Below, piece by piece: positions 51,652-60,906 of a DNA stretch of 64,000 bases; the stretch's first letter is position 1; each line of letters opens with the position of its first letter. Origin of the DNA: Saccharomyces uvarum (taxonomy: Eukaryota; Ascomycota; Saccharomycetes; Saccharomycetales; Saccharomycetaceae); NCBI GenBank assembly GCA_947243795.1, contig OX365936.1, forward strand, positions 62,001 through 126,000, read 5' to 3'. A program made the position numbers and the translations under genes. Below the pieces are notes generated by a model. The model searched no databases and was not told the DNA's origin. It saw nothing but the letters and a program-made list of their open reading frames with translations.

Positions 51652-53349
51652 ATGACGTTGGCAACTACAGATGCGCTGTCAGAAAACGATTTCGAAGACG
51701 AACTCACGGGGAGTTTGCGGTCGTACAATAAGGAGAATATGGAGAAGCTGGCTTTACACAGAACTTCTAGTGTGAAACCAGAACCAGAGATTACAGCCCC
51801 ACCCCACTCACGGTTTTCTCGTTCTTTGAAGATTGTGCTGATCGCTCAATGTGCTTTCACTGGGTTTTTCTCCACAATAGCAGGTGCCATCTACTACCCC
51901 GTCCTAAGTGTCATTGAAAGAAAATTCGAAATCGACGAACAGTTGGTTAACGTCACCGTTGTCGTGTACTTTGTGTTCCAGGGACTTGCCCCCACGTTCA
52001 TGGGCGGGTTTGCAGATTCATTAGGTAGGAGGCCCGTTGTGCTTATCGCTGTTCTCATTTACGTCGGTGCTTGCATTGGCCTGGCTTGTGCTCAGACATA
52101 TGCTCAAATCATCGTGCTAAGGTGTTTACAAGCCGCAGGAATTTCGCCCGTGATAGCCATTAATAGCGGTATCATGGGCGACATTACTACAAGAGCCGAG
52201 CGTGGCGGGTACGTTGGGTATGCAGCTGGGTTCCAAGTGCTAGGTTCTGCATTTGGTGCGCTTATCGGTGCCGGATTATCGTCGAGATGGGGCTGGAGAG
52301 CCATTTTCTGGTTTTTAGCAATTGGGTCCGGCGTTTGTTTCCTGGGATCCTTTCTAATATTACCAGAGACAAAGAGAAACATTGCGGGAAATGGGTCTAT
52401 AACACCAAAATTGTACTTCAATAGAGCGCCCATCTTGGCTTTACGAGTAGTAAGAAAATCGCTGCATTTGGATAATCCAGATCACGAAACGTTGGAACAG
52501 CCTACACGATTAAATTTACTGGCGCCATTTAAGATCTTAAAATCTTACGAAATATGTATATTAATGCTAGTGGCTGGGTTACAATTCGCCATGTATACTA
52601 CACATCTTACGGCGCTATCCACAGCTTTAAGCAAAGAATATAGCCTGGACGTGGCCCAAGTAGGGTTATGCTACCTGCCCTCTGGAGTTTGCACTCTAAT
52701 CAGTATTGTCACCGCAGGCAAGTATTTGAATTGGAACTATAAGCATGAATTGAGAAAATATCGAAGTTGGTTAGACCAGAAAAGATCGGAGCTTTTAGAA
52801 GCACACGATAACGATTTGACTGTGGTACAACAAATCATAGAGGACGACTCCCAATATACTTTCAATATCTTTAAAGCACGATTACAACCTGCGTTTACTA
52901 CTTTGATCTTAAGTAGTAGTGGATTCTGTGCATATGGCTGGTGTATCACCGCCAAGGCCCCCTTAGCAGCCGTCTTATGCATGAGTGGGTTTGCATCGCT
53001 CTTCTCCAATTGCATTTTGACTTTTTCCACTACTCTTATTGTCGATTTGTTCCCTTCAAAGACATCCACTGCCACCGGATGTTTGAACCTATTTAGATGC
53101 ATCTTGTCCGCTGTTTACATTGCAGCATTGAGCAAAATGGTGGAGAAAATGAAATACGGAGGCGTTTTCACATTCATAGGAGCTTTGACCTCCTCGTCAT
53201 CTATTCTTTTATTTATTCTCTTAAGGAAGGGGAAAGAACTGACCTTTGAGAGGAAAAGGCAAGAACAAGATACCATCAAAGAGGCAATACTCCCTGAACC
53301 AAAGCAAAGCGCACCGCCTGACCATCTGGCCACTGATGAAGAAGTATGA
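51652..53349 (+). CDS. QDR2: Drug:H+ antiporter (DHA1 family) Qdr2
   Basis: Plasma-membrane MFS exporter with 12 predicted membrane helices. In S. cerevisiae it confers resistance to quinidine, cisplatin, barban and copper and affects potassium balance. It has 565 residues (542 in S. cerevisiae). The N-terminal cytosolic part ([23 protein letters not shown]) and MFS motif [14 protein letters not shown] at 118-130 identify it as Qdr2 rather than Qdr1. A large central cytosolic loop follows helix 6. The C-terminal tail after [15 protein letters not shown] is about 20 residues longer than I recall for S. cerevisiae. It is tandem with its paralogue QDR1, 505 bp apart. Confidence 0.94.
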   Translation: MTLATTDALSENDFEDELTGSLRSYNKENMEKLALHRTSSVKPEPEITAPPHSRFSRSLKIVLIAQCAFTGFFSTIAGAIYYPVLSVIERKFEIDEQLVNVTVVVYFVFQGLAPTFMGGFADSLGRRPVVLIAVLIYVGACIGLACAQTYAQIIVLRCLQAAGISPVIAINSGIMGDITTRAERGGYVGYAAGFQVLGSAFGALIGAGLSSRWGWRAIFWFLAIGSGVCFLGSFLILPETKRNIAGNGSITPKLYFNRAPILALRVVRKSLHLDNPDHETLEQPTRLNLLAPFKILKSYEICILMLVAGLQFAMYTTHLTALSTALSKEYSLDVAQVGLCYLPSGVCTLISIVTAGKYLNWNYKHELRKYRSWLDQKRSELLEAHDNDLTVVQQIIEDDSQYTFNIFKARLQPAFTTLILSSSGFCAYGWCITAKAPLAAVLCMSGFASLFSNCILTFSTTLIVDLFPSKTSTATGCLNLFRCILSAVYIAALSKMVEKMKYGGVFTFIGALTSSSSILLFILLRKGKELTFERKRQEQDTIKEAILPEPKQSAPPDHLATDEEV

Positions 53350-53854
53350 GAGTGCTGGGTGCCCTCAAGACATAAAACCGCTGTAGATAGAAGTAGGTAG
53401 CGTTACGCGTATAATTATATAGGAATGTCCACAATAATCAATTAGAAGTGAAAAAAATTCCCAGAACCGTGATTATGCCAAGGCTGAAATTTCCTATCAT
53501 TGCCTTTGGTCAATTTTTGCCAAGGCCGAAAATATTTCATTTGCGAAGTTCGGAGATCTGGTTTCCTTTTCCATGCTTTAAGAGCCCGCTAATAAGGGAC
53601 CCTTTACCATTCTCAGCTTGAGATCTCTCATATTTACATATGTTGCGATAAAGCTGAAAGGCTTGGCGATACCCGTTTCAAAAGGAGATATTCGCCTTAA
53701 CGTAGCAAATATTCTTTAGTTCTGCGTGGGAACAGATAAAAGTAACAGTTGTCCGAACGAAGTTATTCTTGTTTAAGAAATAGGAAAAGCGATTCAATTC
53801 TGAAAAGTAGTATCTTTCACCAGATAACAACAATACTAGCTCTATAAAGTAACC
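53350..53854. promoter_or_regulatory. QDR2 3' end and QDR1 promoter with a direct repeat
   Basis: TGCCAAGGCTGAAA (53477-53490) and TGCCAAGGCCGAAA (53519-53532) are near-identical 14-mers exactly 42 bp (four helical turns) apart, 320-380 bp before the QDR1 ATG. The factor is unknown to me. The remainder is AT-rich. Confidence 0.4.
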
Positions 53855-55513
53855 ATGACTAAACGACCAATTGGAGTAATGCTTAATGCATATAGGCCTG
53901 AGGGTGAACCGGAAAGGGATGAAATAGATCACGGGGAGACTAATGGCCTGGCAGTATCCAACTCTCAATCAGAAGTAGACAATGAATCGGATTATGAATT
54001 AGAGCCTTATTCAAGATTCAGTCATACTCAAAAAATGCTTCTTGTCGTTCAGTGCGCCTTCACAGGCTTCTTTTCCACGGTTGCAGGGTCCATCTATTAT
54101 CCCGTGCTTACTGTGATTGAGAAAAAATTCAACATCACTGAAGAGTTGGCTAACGTCACTATTGTGGTTTATTTTGTCTTCCAAGGGCTGGCACCCTCGA
54201 TTATGGGTGGATTGGCTGATACATTTGGAAGGCGACCCGTTGTACTATGGTCAGTGTTGATATACTGCTGTGCTTGTATTGGGTTAGCATGCTCACATAA
54301 TTACGCCCAAATTCTAGCATTAAGATGTTTGCAAGCTGCAGGTATTTCTCCTGTTATCGCAATAAATAGTGGAATAATGGGCGACGTAACTACTAAGGTA
54401 GAGAGGGGCGGATACGTTGGATTAGTGTCAGGTTTCCAAGTGATTGGGACAGCATTTGGTGCATTGATCGGTGCCGGATTATCATCAAGATGGGGTTGGA
54501 GAGCTATATTTTGGTTTTTGGCAATAGGTTCCGGAATCTGTTTGGTTGCTTCCGCTCTCCTTCTACCTGAAACAAAAAGAACGTTGGTGGGAAATGGTTC
54601 ACTAACTCCAAGATCGTTTTTAAATCGGGCCCTCATACTACGTGTTGCCAGTGTGAGGAAAACCCTTCATTTGGATGATCCTGAATTGGATACGTTAGAA
54701 TCACGTGTTAGAGTGGACTTTTTAGCTCCTTTAAAAATTTTGCACATACGGGAAATAGATATCCTGTTATTCATTGCTGGTTTGCAATTTTCTACATGGA
54801 CAACCCACCAGACTGCACTGACCACTGTATTGAGCAAGAGGTATAATTTATCAGTTGCCAAAATCGGGCTTTGCTTTTTGCCAGCAGGAATTTCCACACT
54901 GACGAGTGTTATCTCGGCTGGTAGATATTTAAATTGGAGCTATAGAACAAGGAAAGTCAAATATAACAAATGGATAAAAGAACAAGAGCTGAAACTGCTT
55001 GAACAGTACAAGGGTGATCACGATAAGGTGGCTGAAGTTCTTCAGTCCGATTATCATTATTCTTTTAATTTGGTCGAAGCAAGACTACATCCAGCATTTG
55101 TGACACTTCTTTTCAGTAGTGTAGGGTTTACTGCATTCGGGTGGTGTATTTCTGTGAAAGCACCTCTTGCTGCTGTTTTGTGTATGAGTGCATTCGCAAG
55201 TTTATTTTCGAATTGCATTTTGACCTTTTCTACTACTTTAATCGTGGATTTATTCCCATCGAAAGCATCCACTGCCACAGGATGTTTGAACTTATTTAGA
55301 TGCATTTTATCAGCTATTTTCATTGCAGCCCTAAGTAAGATGGCAGAGAAGATGAAATACGGAGGCGTTTTCACATTTTTGAGTGCTTTAACTTCATCTT
55401 CATCTTTATTATTATTTCATCTTTTGAAGAATGGGAAAAAAATATCGTTTGATAGGGCTAAGGAAGCTGGTAAGTCAGCCATTAAAGACAAGTCTGAAAA
55501 TACAAAGGCATGA
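53855..55513 (+). CDS. QDR1: Drug:H+ antiporter (DHA1 family) Qdr1
   Basis: Twelve-helix MFS exporter, paralogue of Qdr2. It is linked in S. cerevisiae to quinidine, ketoconazole and barban resistance and to spore-wall maturation. It has 552 residues (563 in S. cerevisiae). The N-terminus [13 protein letters not shown] and the [17 protein letters not shown] segment mark it as Qdr1. MFS motif A is [13 protein letters not shown] at 118-130. Long blocks are shared with Qdr2, especially [18 protein letters not shown], the [22 protein letters not shown] helix pair and the last helices. The N-terminal extension is shorter than in S. cerevisiae. It converges with RPI1. Confidence 0.94.
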   Translation: MTKRPIGVMLNAYRPEGEPERDEIDHGETNGLAVSNSQSEVDNESDYELEPYSRFSHTQKMLLVVQCAFTGFFSTVAGSIYYPVLTVIEKKFNITEELANVTIVVYFVFQGLAPSIMGGLADTFGRRPVVLWSVLIYCCACIGLACSHNYAQILALRCLQAAGISPVIAINSGIMGDVTTKVERGGYVGLVSGFQVIGTAFGALIGAGLSSRWGWRAIFWFLAIGSGICLVASALLLPETKRTLVGNGSLTPRSFLNRALILRVASVRKTLHLDDPELDTLESRVRVDFLAPLKILHIREIDILLFIAGLQFSTWTTHQTALTTVLSKRYNLSVAKIGLCFLPAGISTLTSVISAGRYLNWSYRTRKVKYNKWIKEQELKLLEQYKGDHDKVAEVLQSDYHYSFNLVEARLHPAFVTLLFSSVGFTAFGWCISVKAPLAAVLCMSAFASLFSNCILTFSTTLIVDLFPSKASTATGCLNLFRCILSAIFIAALSKMAEKMKYGGVFTFLSALTSSSSLLLFHLLKNGKKISFDRAKEAGKSAIKDKSENTKA

Positions 55514-56065
55514 ATAAAAAGTCAAGCTAAAATTTCCTTACCCCTGCCTTCCAAAAACGGATACGTAATTTTTATATTAGAAGTACATAGGAATTATCTA
55601 AGCAATTTAGATAACTTGCCTAAAAATTTTTCTGCTTCTTTTTTTTCTGGGCGTTCTAAATTAACAAAACATAAACTGCTCCCACCAAAAAAAAAAACTT
55701 TGAAAAAAAAGAAGAAGAAAACTGTTAAAAAATCTATAGTAACAAACCAGTAAAAGCAGTTGATTATCATCTACTATAGATTAAAAAAAAATTCATTCTT
55801 GAATGAACATAAATATGAATGTATATGAAAGCAATAGGGCTTTTTCCCTCAGTATAATTAAAATATAATTAAATGAAAATTGTAATAACATACTGAAAAA
55901 GAGGTGTGATAAGGAAGGAAAAAATGATGTGAACATTTAGAATTGATTAAAGGTTAGAAGTACGAATCAAAAATTACAGATGAGGCAGTAGGTGTAACAA
56001 TGTCTGCTTGAAAAAAGACAGTTGAGAATGTATTAGTGTGTGATTTTTTGTATGCTTTTTTATCT
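55514..56065. other. Convergent gap QDR1-RPI1
   Basis: A 552-bp convergent intergenic region, strongly AT-rich with several A runs of 7-10. AAAACATAAAC at 55666-55676 matches 10 of 11 bases of the reversed ARS consensus, and A/T-rich flanks would suit a replication origin. I recall an S. cerevisiae origin near this place but cannot confirm it. No gene is seen. Confidence 0.3.
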
Positions 56066-57250
56066 TTAATGTGGTTGCATAAAGGAGCCTGAATTTGAAG
56101 TTGAGAAATTTTGTAACGGTTTGTTTTGTTGGTAAAACTTACGGTTCAGTTGCTTTACTTCATTTTTTAAATCGTTTACTTGGTCTTTTAAATTCTCTAT
56201 AGTATTGAACATTGTCTGCCACATGTAGATCACATCCGTAGAGAGCACTGAGGATATCTGCTCTTGTTGTTGTGGATCTCGCGGTAGTTGCAGAGGCACT
56301 GATTGCTGGAAGAAAGGCGATGGTGGAGTTTGCAGAATCAAGTTGTCGGCTGGTGCTGATGACAATAACGAAAATTGAATAGGGCTAATGAATGATGGTT
56401 CTACTTTAGCATCCAAATCTGGCACAGATTCTAGCTTATCAACGGTCATGCTGGACTGGATGTGCTCTGGCGTACTTAAAACATTTGTACTATAATTATT
56501 ACTCTTATTAACATTATTATTATGATTATTATTATTATTATTATTATTATTTCTATTATTATTAATAGTGTTATTATTGTCGTTGGTATTATTTTTGGCT
56601 GGCTTCAAAGTTTTTTGCGATTTGAGGATAATATTCCCATTTACAAAGCTAAAGGTGTTTTGTAACTGTAGTAGTAAGAACTGAATTCTTGATAATTTCG
56701 ACGTGTCAATATTGAAATTCGAGTCTGTCTCTTGTTTTGATTTCTTCTTCTTCTGCTTTATTTTCTTTGAAGAATGTACTTTCAAAGATTTTGAGTACAA
56801 GACCTTGAACCTGTCATGACACTGGCGAGAGTTTCTCTCATATCCGTATTGTTGAAATAAGATCTTTGAAATTTTTTTCCAAAAGTTTTTCATTGGCTTA
56901 AAATATTCTACGAATGTTAACAACTGAGAGTTATTCATTATTGTAGTAATGAATGCTATGTCTTCAGGTTCTTTCCATTTTTTTCTGATCTGTCTTGCTG
57001 AAGAGGAAGATGAATTAGACGGAGCTGGCTCATTTTCATCAATGGAACCTGAGTTCGAGTTCGAGTTTGAATTCGAATTCGACCCGGAAGTCCTCCTTGG
57101 GGTAATCAAAGAGTAATCCGAACCCGTTTCTTCATTGAAATTAGAAGTAATGGGAGTGGTCAAGTTTGGTGAATAACCGGGGAAACTTTTCTTTATGGCG
57201 TTCGATTCATCCATTAGATTCAATTTTGGTTGAAGATATTCCAGGTACAT
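56066..57250 (-). CDS. RPI1: Putative transcriptional regulator Rpi1
   Basis: Rpi1 was found as a dosage inhibitor of the Ras-cAMP pathway. It behaves as a nuclear regulator that prepares cells for stationary phase and strengthens the wall. It has 394 residues (407 in S. cerevisiae). A Ser-Asn dipeptide tract lies at about 56-67. The conserved block at about 88-157 (IRKKWKEPEDIAF to RQCHDRFKVLYSKSL) has the look of a Myb/SANT-like helix-turn-helix. A KKKKSKQE basic patch follows it. Poly-Asn tracts occupy about 215-250. The C-terminal segment forms a probable coiled coil (NTIENLKDQVNDLKNEVKQLN). The length difference from S. cerevisiae is explained by the Asn and Ser-Asn tracts. Confidence 0.94.
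   Translation of the reverse strand: MYLEYLQPKLNLMDESNAIKKSFPGYSPNLTTPITSNFNEETGSDYSLITPRRTSGSNSNSNSNSNSGSIDENEPAPSNSSSSSARQIRKKWKEPEDIAFITTIMNNSQLLTFVEYFKPMKNFWKKISKILFQQYGYERNSRQCHDRFKVLYSKSLKVHSSKKIKQKKKKSKQETDSNFNIDTSKLSRIQFLLLQLQNTFSFVNGNIILKSQKTLKPAKNNTNDNNNTINNNRNNNNNNNNNHNNNVNKSNNYSTNVLSTPEHIQSSMTVDKLESVPDLDAKVEPSFISPIQFSLLSSAPADNLILQTPPSPFFQQSVPLQLPRDPQQQEQISSVLSTDVIYMWQTMFNTIENLKDQVNDLKNEVKQLNRKFYQQNKPLQNFSTSNSGSFMQPH
56515..56566 (-). repeat. Poly-Asn (ATT/AAT) tract in RPI1
   Basis: A trinucleotide run of about 50 bp, ATT on the + strand and AAT/AAC codons on the coding strand, encodes an Asn tract interrupted by Arg and His. A second low-complexity run at 57050-57085 encodes alternating Ser-Asn. 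Length changes in RPI1 repeats are known among yeast strains. Confidence 0.85.
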
Positions 57251-59060
57251 TTTAAAAGAATCAGAATAAGGAAAAAAAACTAAAAAAAATGACTGAAACA
57301 GATAAACGAAAACAATAGAATATATAATATACTACCATGAACTGTAAACTGAGAAGCAAATGAGAAAAAAAGAGATATCAAAACGCAGATCAGACCGGCA
57401 AAGAAAAAAAAAGGGTAGTTCAGTGTTACCAAAAATACTCGTTTTTCCTTTGCCCTGAAAAAAGAAGAAGTAGAAGATTTCAAGAAACACAATGCCCTAT
57501 AGGATGCGATAATAAAGACAATACGATTAACCCTTATTTATATACATATAGCTAAATATGTGTTCAACCAAAAAAAATTATGCAAGAAATCAACGAAGCA
57601 AGGAACAAGCATAACCACCCGTCTACTCCCAAAAAAGCTTAGATACTCAACTCTAGGTGTTAGGGAGGGCGACGCATTTTAGCTTTGCAACAACAATATG
57701 ACATATGCGGTGTAGACGTTGCGAGATCAACTTTGCTGTCTGCAAGCTGCGGCAAATAACAGAGAAAATTTCATTCCCGTCGATAAAACCTGACTGACCC
57801 CTCCGGCTTTTGTTTCCTTGCTAATCCAAATCTGGAAGGCGACAACTTCGAGCATTTCTATTTCGGTAATTTAAGTTCACCTCCAGGCAAGAAGTTTATA
57901 CCGCTTTTACGTAAGAGAACGATGTGTAGATCATTTAAAGTTTCTTTCAAGCAAATCCAAGAGAAAAGAGGTAGGAGGGAACAAACGTAAAGCAGGAGCA
58001 CCCAACCACAAAAAACCCCGCGGGACAATTGTTCTGCGCATTTTACATGTTTGTCCTAAGACAAAGTCCTAATATAGGGCAACAAATAAGTCTGTGCCCT
58101 CCCAAAGCAGCAGCCAACTCGTTTAGTTAATCGTGCTTATATAAGCAAATAAACGAAGTGCCTGAGAACCTGCATCGGCCGGCCACGTGAGGAGCATATG
58201 TAGTTGCTTTTCTTCTTTACTATTAGAAACTTGGGAGCTAGGTGCGTGCATATGCAAGAGAAAGATAAAAAGAGAGACGTCTTGCAGGAAAGCTCACTTG
58301 CATACTGCGTGCGAGTGGGGGGACAAATACAGCTTTTGTGTTAGGGAGACTCCGAAAATTAGTCACCGTGTTTTGCAGACTCATTTGCTTACCATACTAA
58401 TGGTAAGCACAGCCATAAGGCAAGAAAAAAAAAGGCTTGGCCATGCCAACACAACCAGTAATACTTTGATAAGCATGAGGAAACACACTGTCTCGGCCTT
58501 TGCTTTTCGCCAACAAACAGATATGAATAAATTAGCTTATCTCGTCACGTGGGTTAAGCTTCTACCGGTATCCACGACGGGAAGGAGGAAGCGAAAACTC
58601 AAATCGAGGCCACTTGCCGATTCCGGTCCAGCCCAGCCACTTCCGGCCTAGAATGCTTCGTTGGTTAACTTTTTTAGGGTATAGCATTCCCGCGGCTGCG
58701 CACAGAATCGGACGCTGAGAAAGAAAAATCCACGTTTTCAAACAAAAACGTGCTGAACCGGGGAACCCTGCAAAGTCACATGTTGATTGTCATCACCCGC
58801 ACCAGTCTCAGCATCGCCATTACCCGTTGGGAGGCTCTTTATATTTTTTATCATTCTTGTTTTAGTCGTGGAAGATTGGTAAACAGCAAAAAGAAATGAA
58901 AAGAGAGAAAAGAATATGAATTATTGAAGTTAAAGAAAAATAGGCAACCATTGATTTTCATTTTTTTTCACCATCTCATCTCTACTTTTGTTTAGCATAC
59001 TTACGTTGTTATATCAAGATAGCGGGAAATCTATAATCATAGAACACAAATAAAACAATC
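57251..59060. promoter_or_regulatory. Long divergent RPI1/RHO3 regulatory region
   Basis: At 1.8 kb this is the longest gene-free stretch in the window. CACGTG occurs at 58184-58189 and, as GTCACGTG (Cbf1-like), at 58545-58551. A Reb1 core TTACCCG lies at 58820-58826, about 235 bp before the RHO3 ATG. GC-rich patches containing CCGCGG occur near 58018 and 58690. A frame without stops runs 58187-58651 but starts at GTG and has its first ATG only about halfway, so I do not call a gene. No tRNA or transposon was seen. Confidence 0.5.
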
Positions 59061-59759
59061 ATGACATTTTTATGTGGGTCAGCTTCAACATCAAATAAAC
59101 CAATCGAAAGAAAAATCGTCATTCTAGGTGATGGTGCCTGTGGTAAGACTTCGTTGCTGAACGTTTTCACCAGAGGCTATTTCCCTGAAGTGTACGAACC
59201 CACTGTTTTTGAAAACTATATTCATGACATTTTTGTCGACAGTAAACACATCACGCTATCTTTGTGGGATACTGCCGGCCAAGAAGAATTTGACAGGTTA
59301 CGATCCTTGTCTTATTCAGATACCCAATGCATAATGCTATGTTTCAGTATCGATTCACGCGACTCTCTGGAGAACGTCCAGAATAAATGGGTGGGTGAAA
59401 TCACTGACCACTGTGAAGGCGTTAAATTGGTTTTGGTTGCGCTAAAATGCGATTTGAGAAACAATGAAAACGAATCGAACGCTATCACACCGAACAATAT
59501 CCAACAACAGGACGTCAACGTTTCTAATGGCAACAACAATAACATAAACAGCAACCCTAATGCTAAAAATTTAATAAGCTATGAAGAAGGCCTTGCCATG
59601 GCTAAGAAAATCGGTGCCTTGCGTTATTTGGAATGTAGTGCAAAATTAAATAAAGGTGTTAATGAAGCCTTCACAGAAGCAGCAAGAGTTGCCTTAACCG
59701 CGGGCCCAGTAGCAACTGAAGCGAAGACCGATAATGGATCCGGCTGTACCATTATGTAA
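59061..59759 (+). CDS. RHO3: Rho-type GTPase Rho3
   Basis: Rho3 is a membrane-anchored small GTPase that directs polarised exocytosis (with Exo70 and Myo2) and actin organisation at the bud. It has 232 residues (231 in S. cerevisiae). G1 loop GDGACGKT at 23-30, switch I around 45-55 with PTVFENY, DTAGQEEFDRL at 70-80, and KCDL at 129-132 in the place of the usual TKxD. The C-terminal CTIM is a prenylation box, and Cys5 is a probable palmitoylation site. A Rho-type insert is expanded with Asn and Gln (about 135-165). It is divergent from RPI1 and convergent with PRM5. Confidence 0.97.
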   Translation: MTFLCGSASTSNKPIERKIVILGDGACGKTSLLNVFTRGYFPEVYEPTVFENYIHDIFVDSKHITLSLWDTAGQEEFDRLRSLSYSDTQCIMLCFSIDSRDSLENVQNKWVGEITDHCEGVKLVLVALKCDLRNNENESNAITPNNIQQQDVNVSNGNNNNINSNPNAKNLISYEEGLAMAKKIGALRYLECSAKLNKGVNEAFTEAARVALTAGPVATEAKTDNGSGCTIM

Positions 59760-59846
59760 TATAAAGAGAGACGCGCGCCATAATACAAAAAAAAGACACC
59801 AAAAGAACAATATATAATAAGTTAGGGAGGCTAATCTATTCCTGTT

Positions 59847-59857
59847 ATTTATATTTT
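59847..59857 (+). other. Exact ARS-consensus match between RHO3 and PRM5
   Basis: ATTTATATTTT is a perfect WTTTAYRTTTW match in a convergent, AT-rich gap of 160 bp. It may equally be part of a polyadenylation region. Origin function is unproven. Confidence 0.2.
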
Positions 59858-59919
59858 TTATGTAATTATTACTACTGCTAAAATAAACAAAAAAAAATTA
59901 TTTCAAACTTACCGCCATG

Positions 59920-60906
59920 CTATGTTTCTTTGCCCTCTAACATATCTTCTAGGTAGGTGGAGGGTGTAGCTTTTCTTCTAGCTTCCACACTCAACAAGTT
60001 CCCCCTACTGCGAGAGCTCCTAGAACTATTATCACTCCCAGGTGAGCTTTGTAGTTTCCGGCGTGGTGAAACTGCAAGTTTAGCGGGTTTCTTTATGTCC
60101 TCCTCCATAGTCTTCTCATTGGCGTTATCAAGTGACGAAGTAGACAATGAAGAGACTGTAGAAACCAACGAGTTTGAAGATGCACTGTTACTCGTCATTG
60201 TGAAAGGCTTTTGAATCAATCGAGGGCTTTCTTGATAAAGCTTAGAGAGCCTTGTCTGGTTTAAAATATCACCTGTGGGGGAAATAAAGAGAGAGTTTCT
60301 ATTCGAGTTTGATACCAATCCCGAAAATGATCTTTCGAAATCAATTGGTGCTGTCACCTTCTCATTCAAATCATGAGAAATAAGCCCGATTTTCACTGAA
60401 TCGTCTCTAGGAATGGGATTGTCACCATCACAGTCATGGGCATGATCTTGGTCATGACCATTGGCAGAGAAATCCCGGTATGGAGAGTCGCCGTAGTATT
60501 GGGTATGCTGTGATGAGAACATTTTTGACTCATAATCCTGAACGCTTTTCGTCAACTTGTGTGAAGAATACGTTACCATTGTCCACCACACTAATATTGC
60601 CAAAAATATGGCGCCTACAATGGCTCCCACTATAATAAAAACTGTACCACTAGGCACACTGCTGGTACCTATGATATATGGATTACCATTTTTGGAAGGA
60701 GGAGTAATACTAGAGGTGAAAGAAGATGATGTTGAATTGGACGAAAGTGAGGCAGAAGAATAAGAAGAGGCAGCAGATGTTATAGAACCGGTTGAAGTAG
60801 CGGCGGTTGTAGAAGTTGCGGCGGTTGTTGAAGTTGCGGCGGTGGTTGAACTAGCGGCGGTGGTTAACTTTGGCAAACCTCTCTTAATAACAGTGATGAT
60901 GGCCAT
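59920..60906 (-). CDS. PRM5: Pheromone- and wall-stress-regulated membrane protein Prm5
   Basis: A single-pass membrane protein of unknown biochemical role, induced by pheromone and by the cell-integrity pathway. It has 328 residues (318 in S. cerevisiae). The N-terminal part is Ser/Thr/Ala-rich and looks O-glycosylated, with an in-frame 6-residue tandem repeat near 18-40. One membrane segment lies at about 88-112 (GTVFIIVGAIVGAIFLAILVWW). The rest is a Ser-rich cytoplasmic tail with conserved NRNSLFISPTGDIL and RLSKLYQESPRL blocks and the ending TPSTYLEDMLEGKE. The tandem repeat explains the extra length. There are pheromone-response and Rlm1-like sites upstream. It shares a large divergent promoter with HIS5. 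Confidence 0.94.
   Translation of the reverse strand: MAIITVIKRGLPKLTTAASSTTAATSTTAATSTTAATSTGSITSAASSYSSASLSSNSTSSSFTSSITPPSKNGNPYIIGTSSVPSGTVFIIVGAIVGAIFLAILVWWTMVTYSSHKLTKSVQDYESKMFSSQHTQYYGDSPYRDFSANGHDQDHAHDCDGDNPIPRDDSVKIGLISHDLNEKVTAPIDFERSFSGLVSNSNRNSLFISPTGDILNQTRLSKLYQESPRLIQKPFTMTSNSASSNSLVSTVSSLSTSSLDNANEKTMEEDIKKPAKLAVSPRRKLQSSPGSDNSSRSSRSRGNLLSVEARRKATPSTYLEDMLEGKET
60791..60862 (-). repeat. 18-bp tandem repeat in PRM5
   Basis: Four adjacent 18-bp units (60791-60808, 60809-60826, 60827-60844, 60845-60862) differ by one to three bases each and encode repeated Ala-Ala-Thr-Ser-Thr-Thr in the extracellular stalk. Confidence 0.9.

Noticed and set aside
51652-53349. Naming the first transporter QDR1
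   Set aside because: The N-terminal ENDFEDEL and [15 protein letters not shown] segments match Qdr2, and the gene order places QDR2 on this side.
58187-58651. A 154-codon open frame in the RPI1-RHO3 gap as a gene
   Set aside because: It begins at GTG, its first ATG is near the middle, it has no recognisable domain and its composition looks like random translation.
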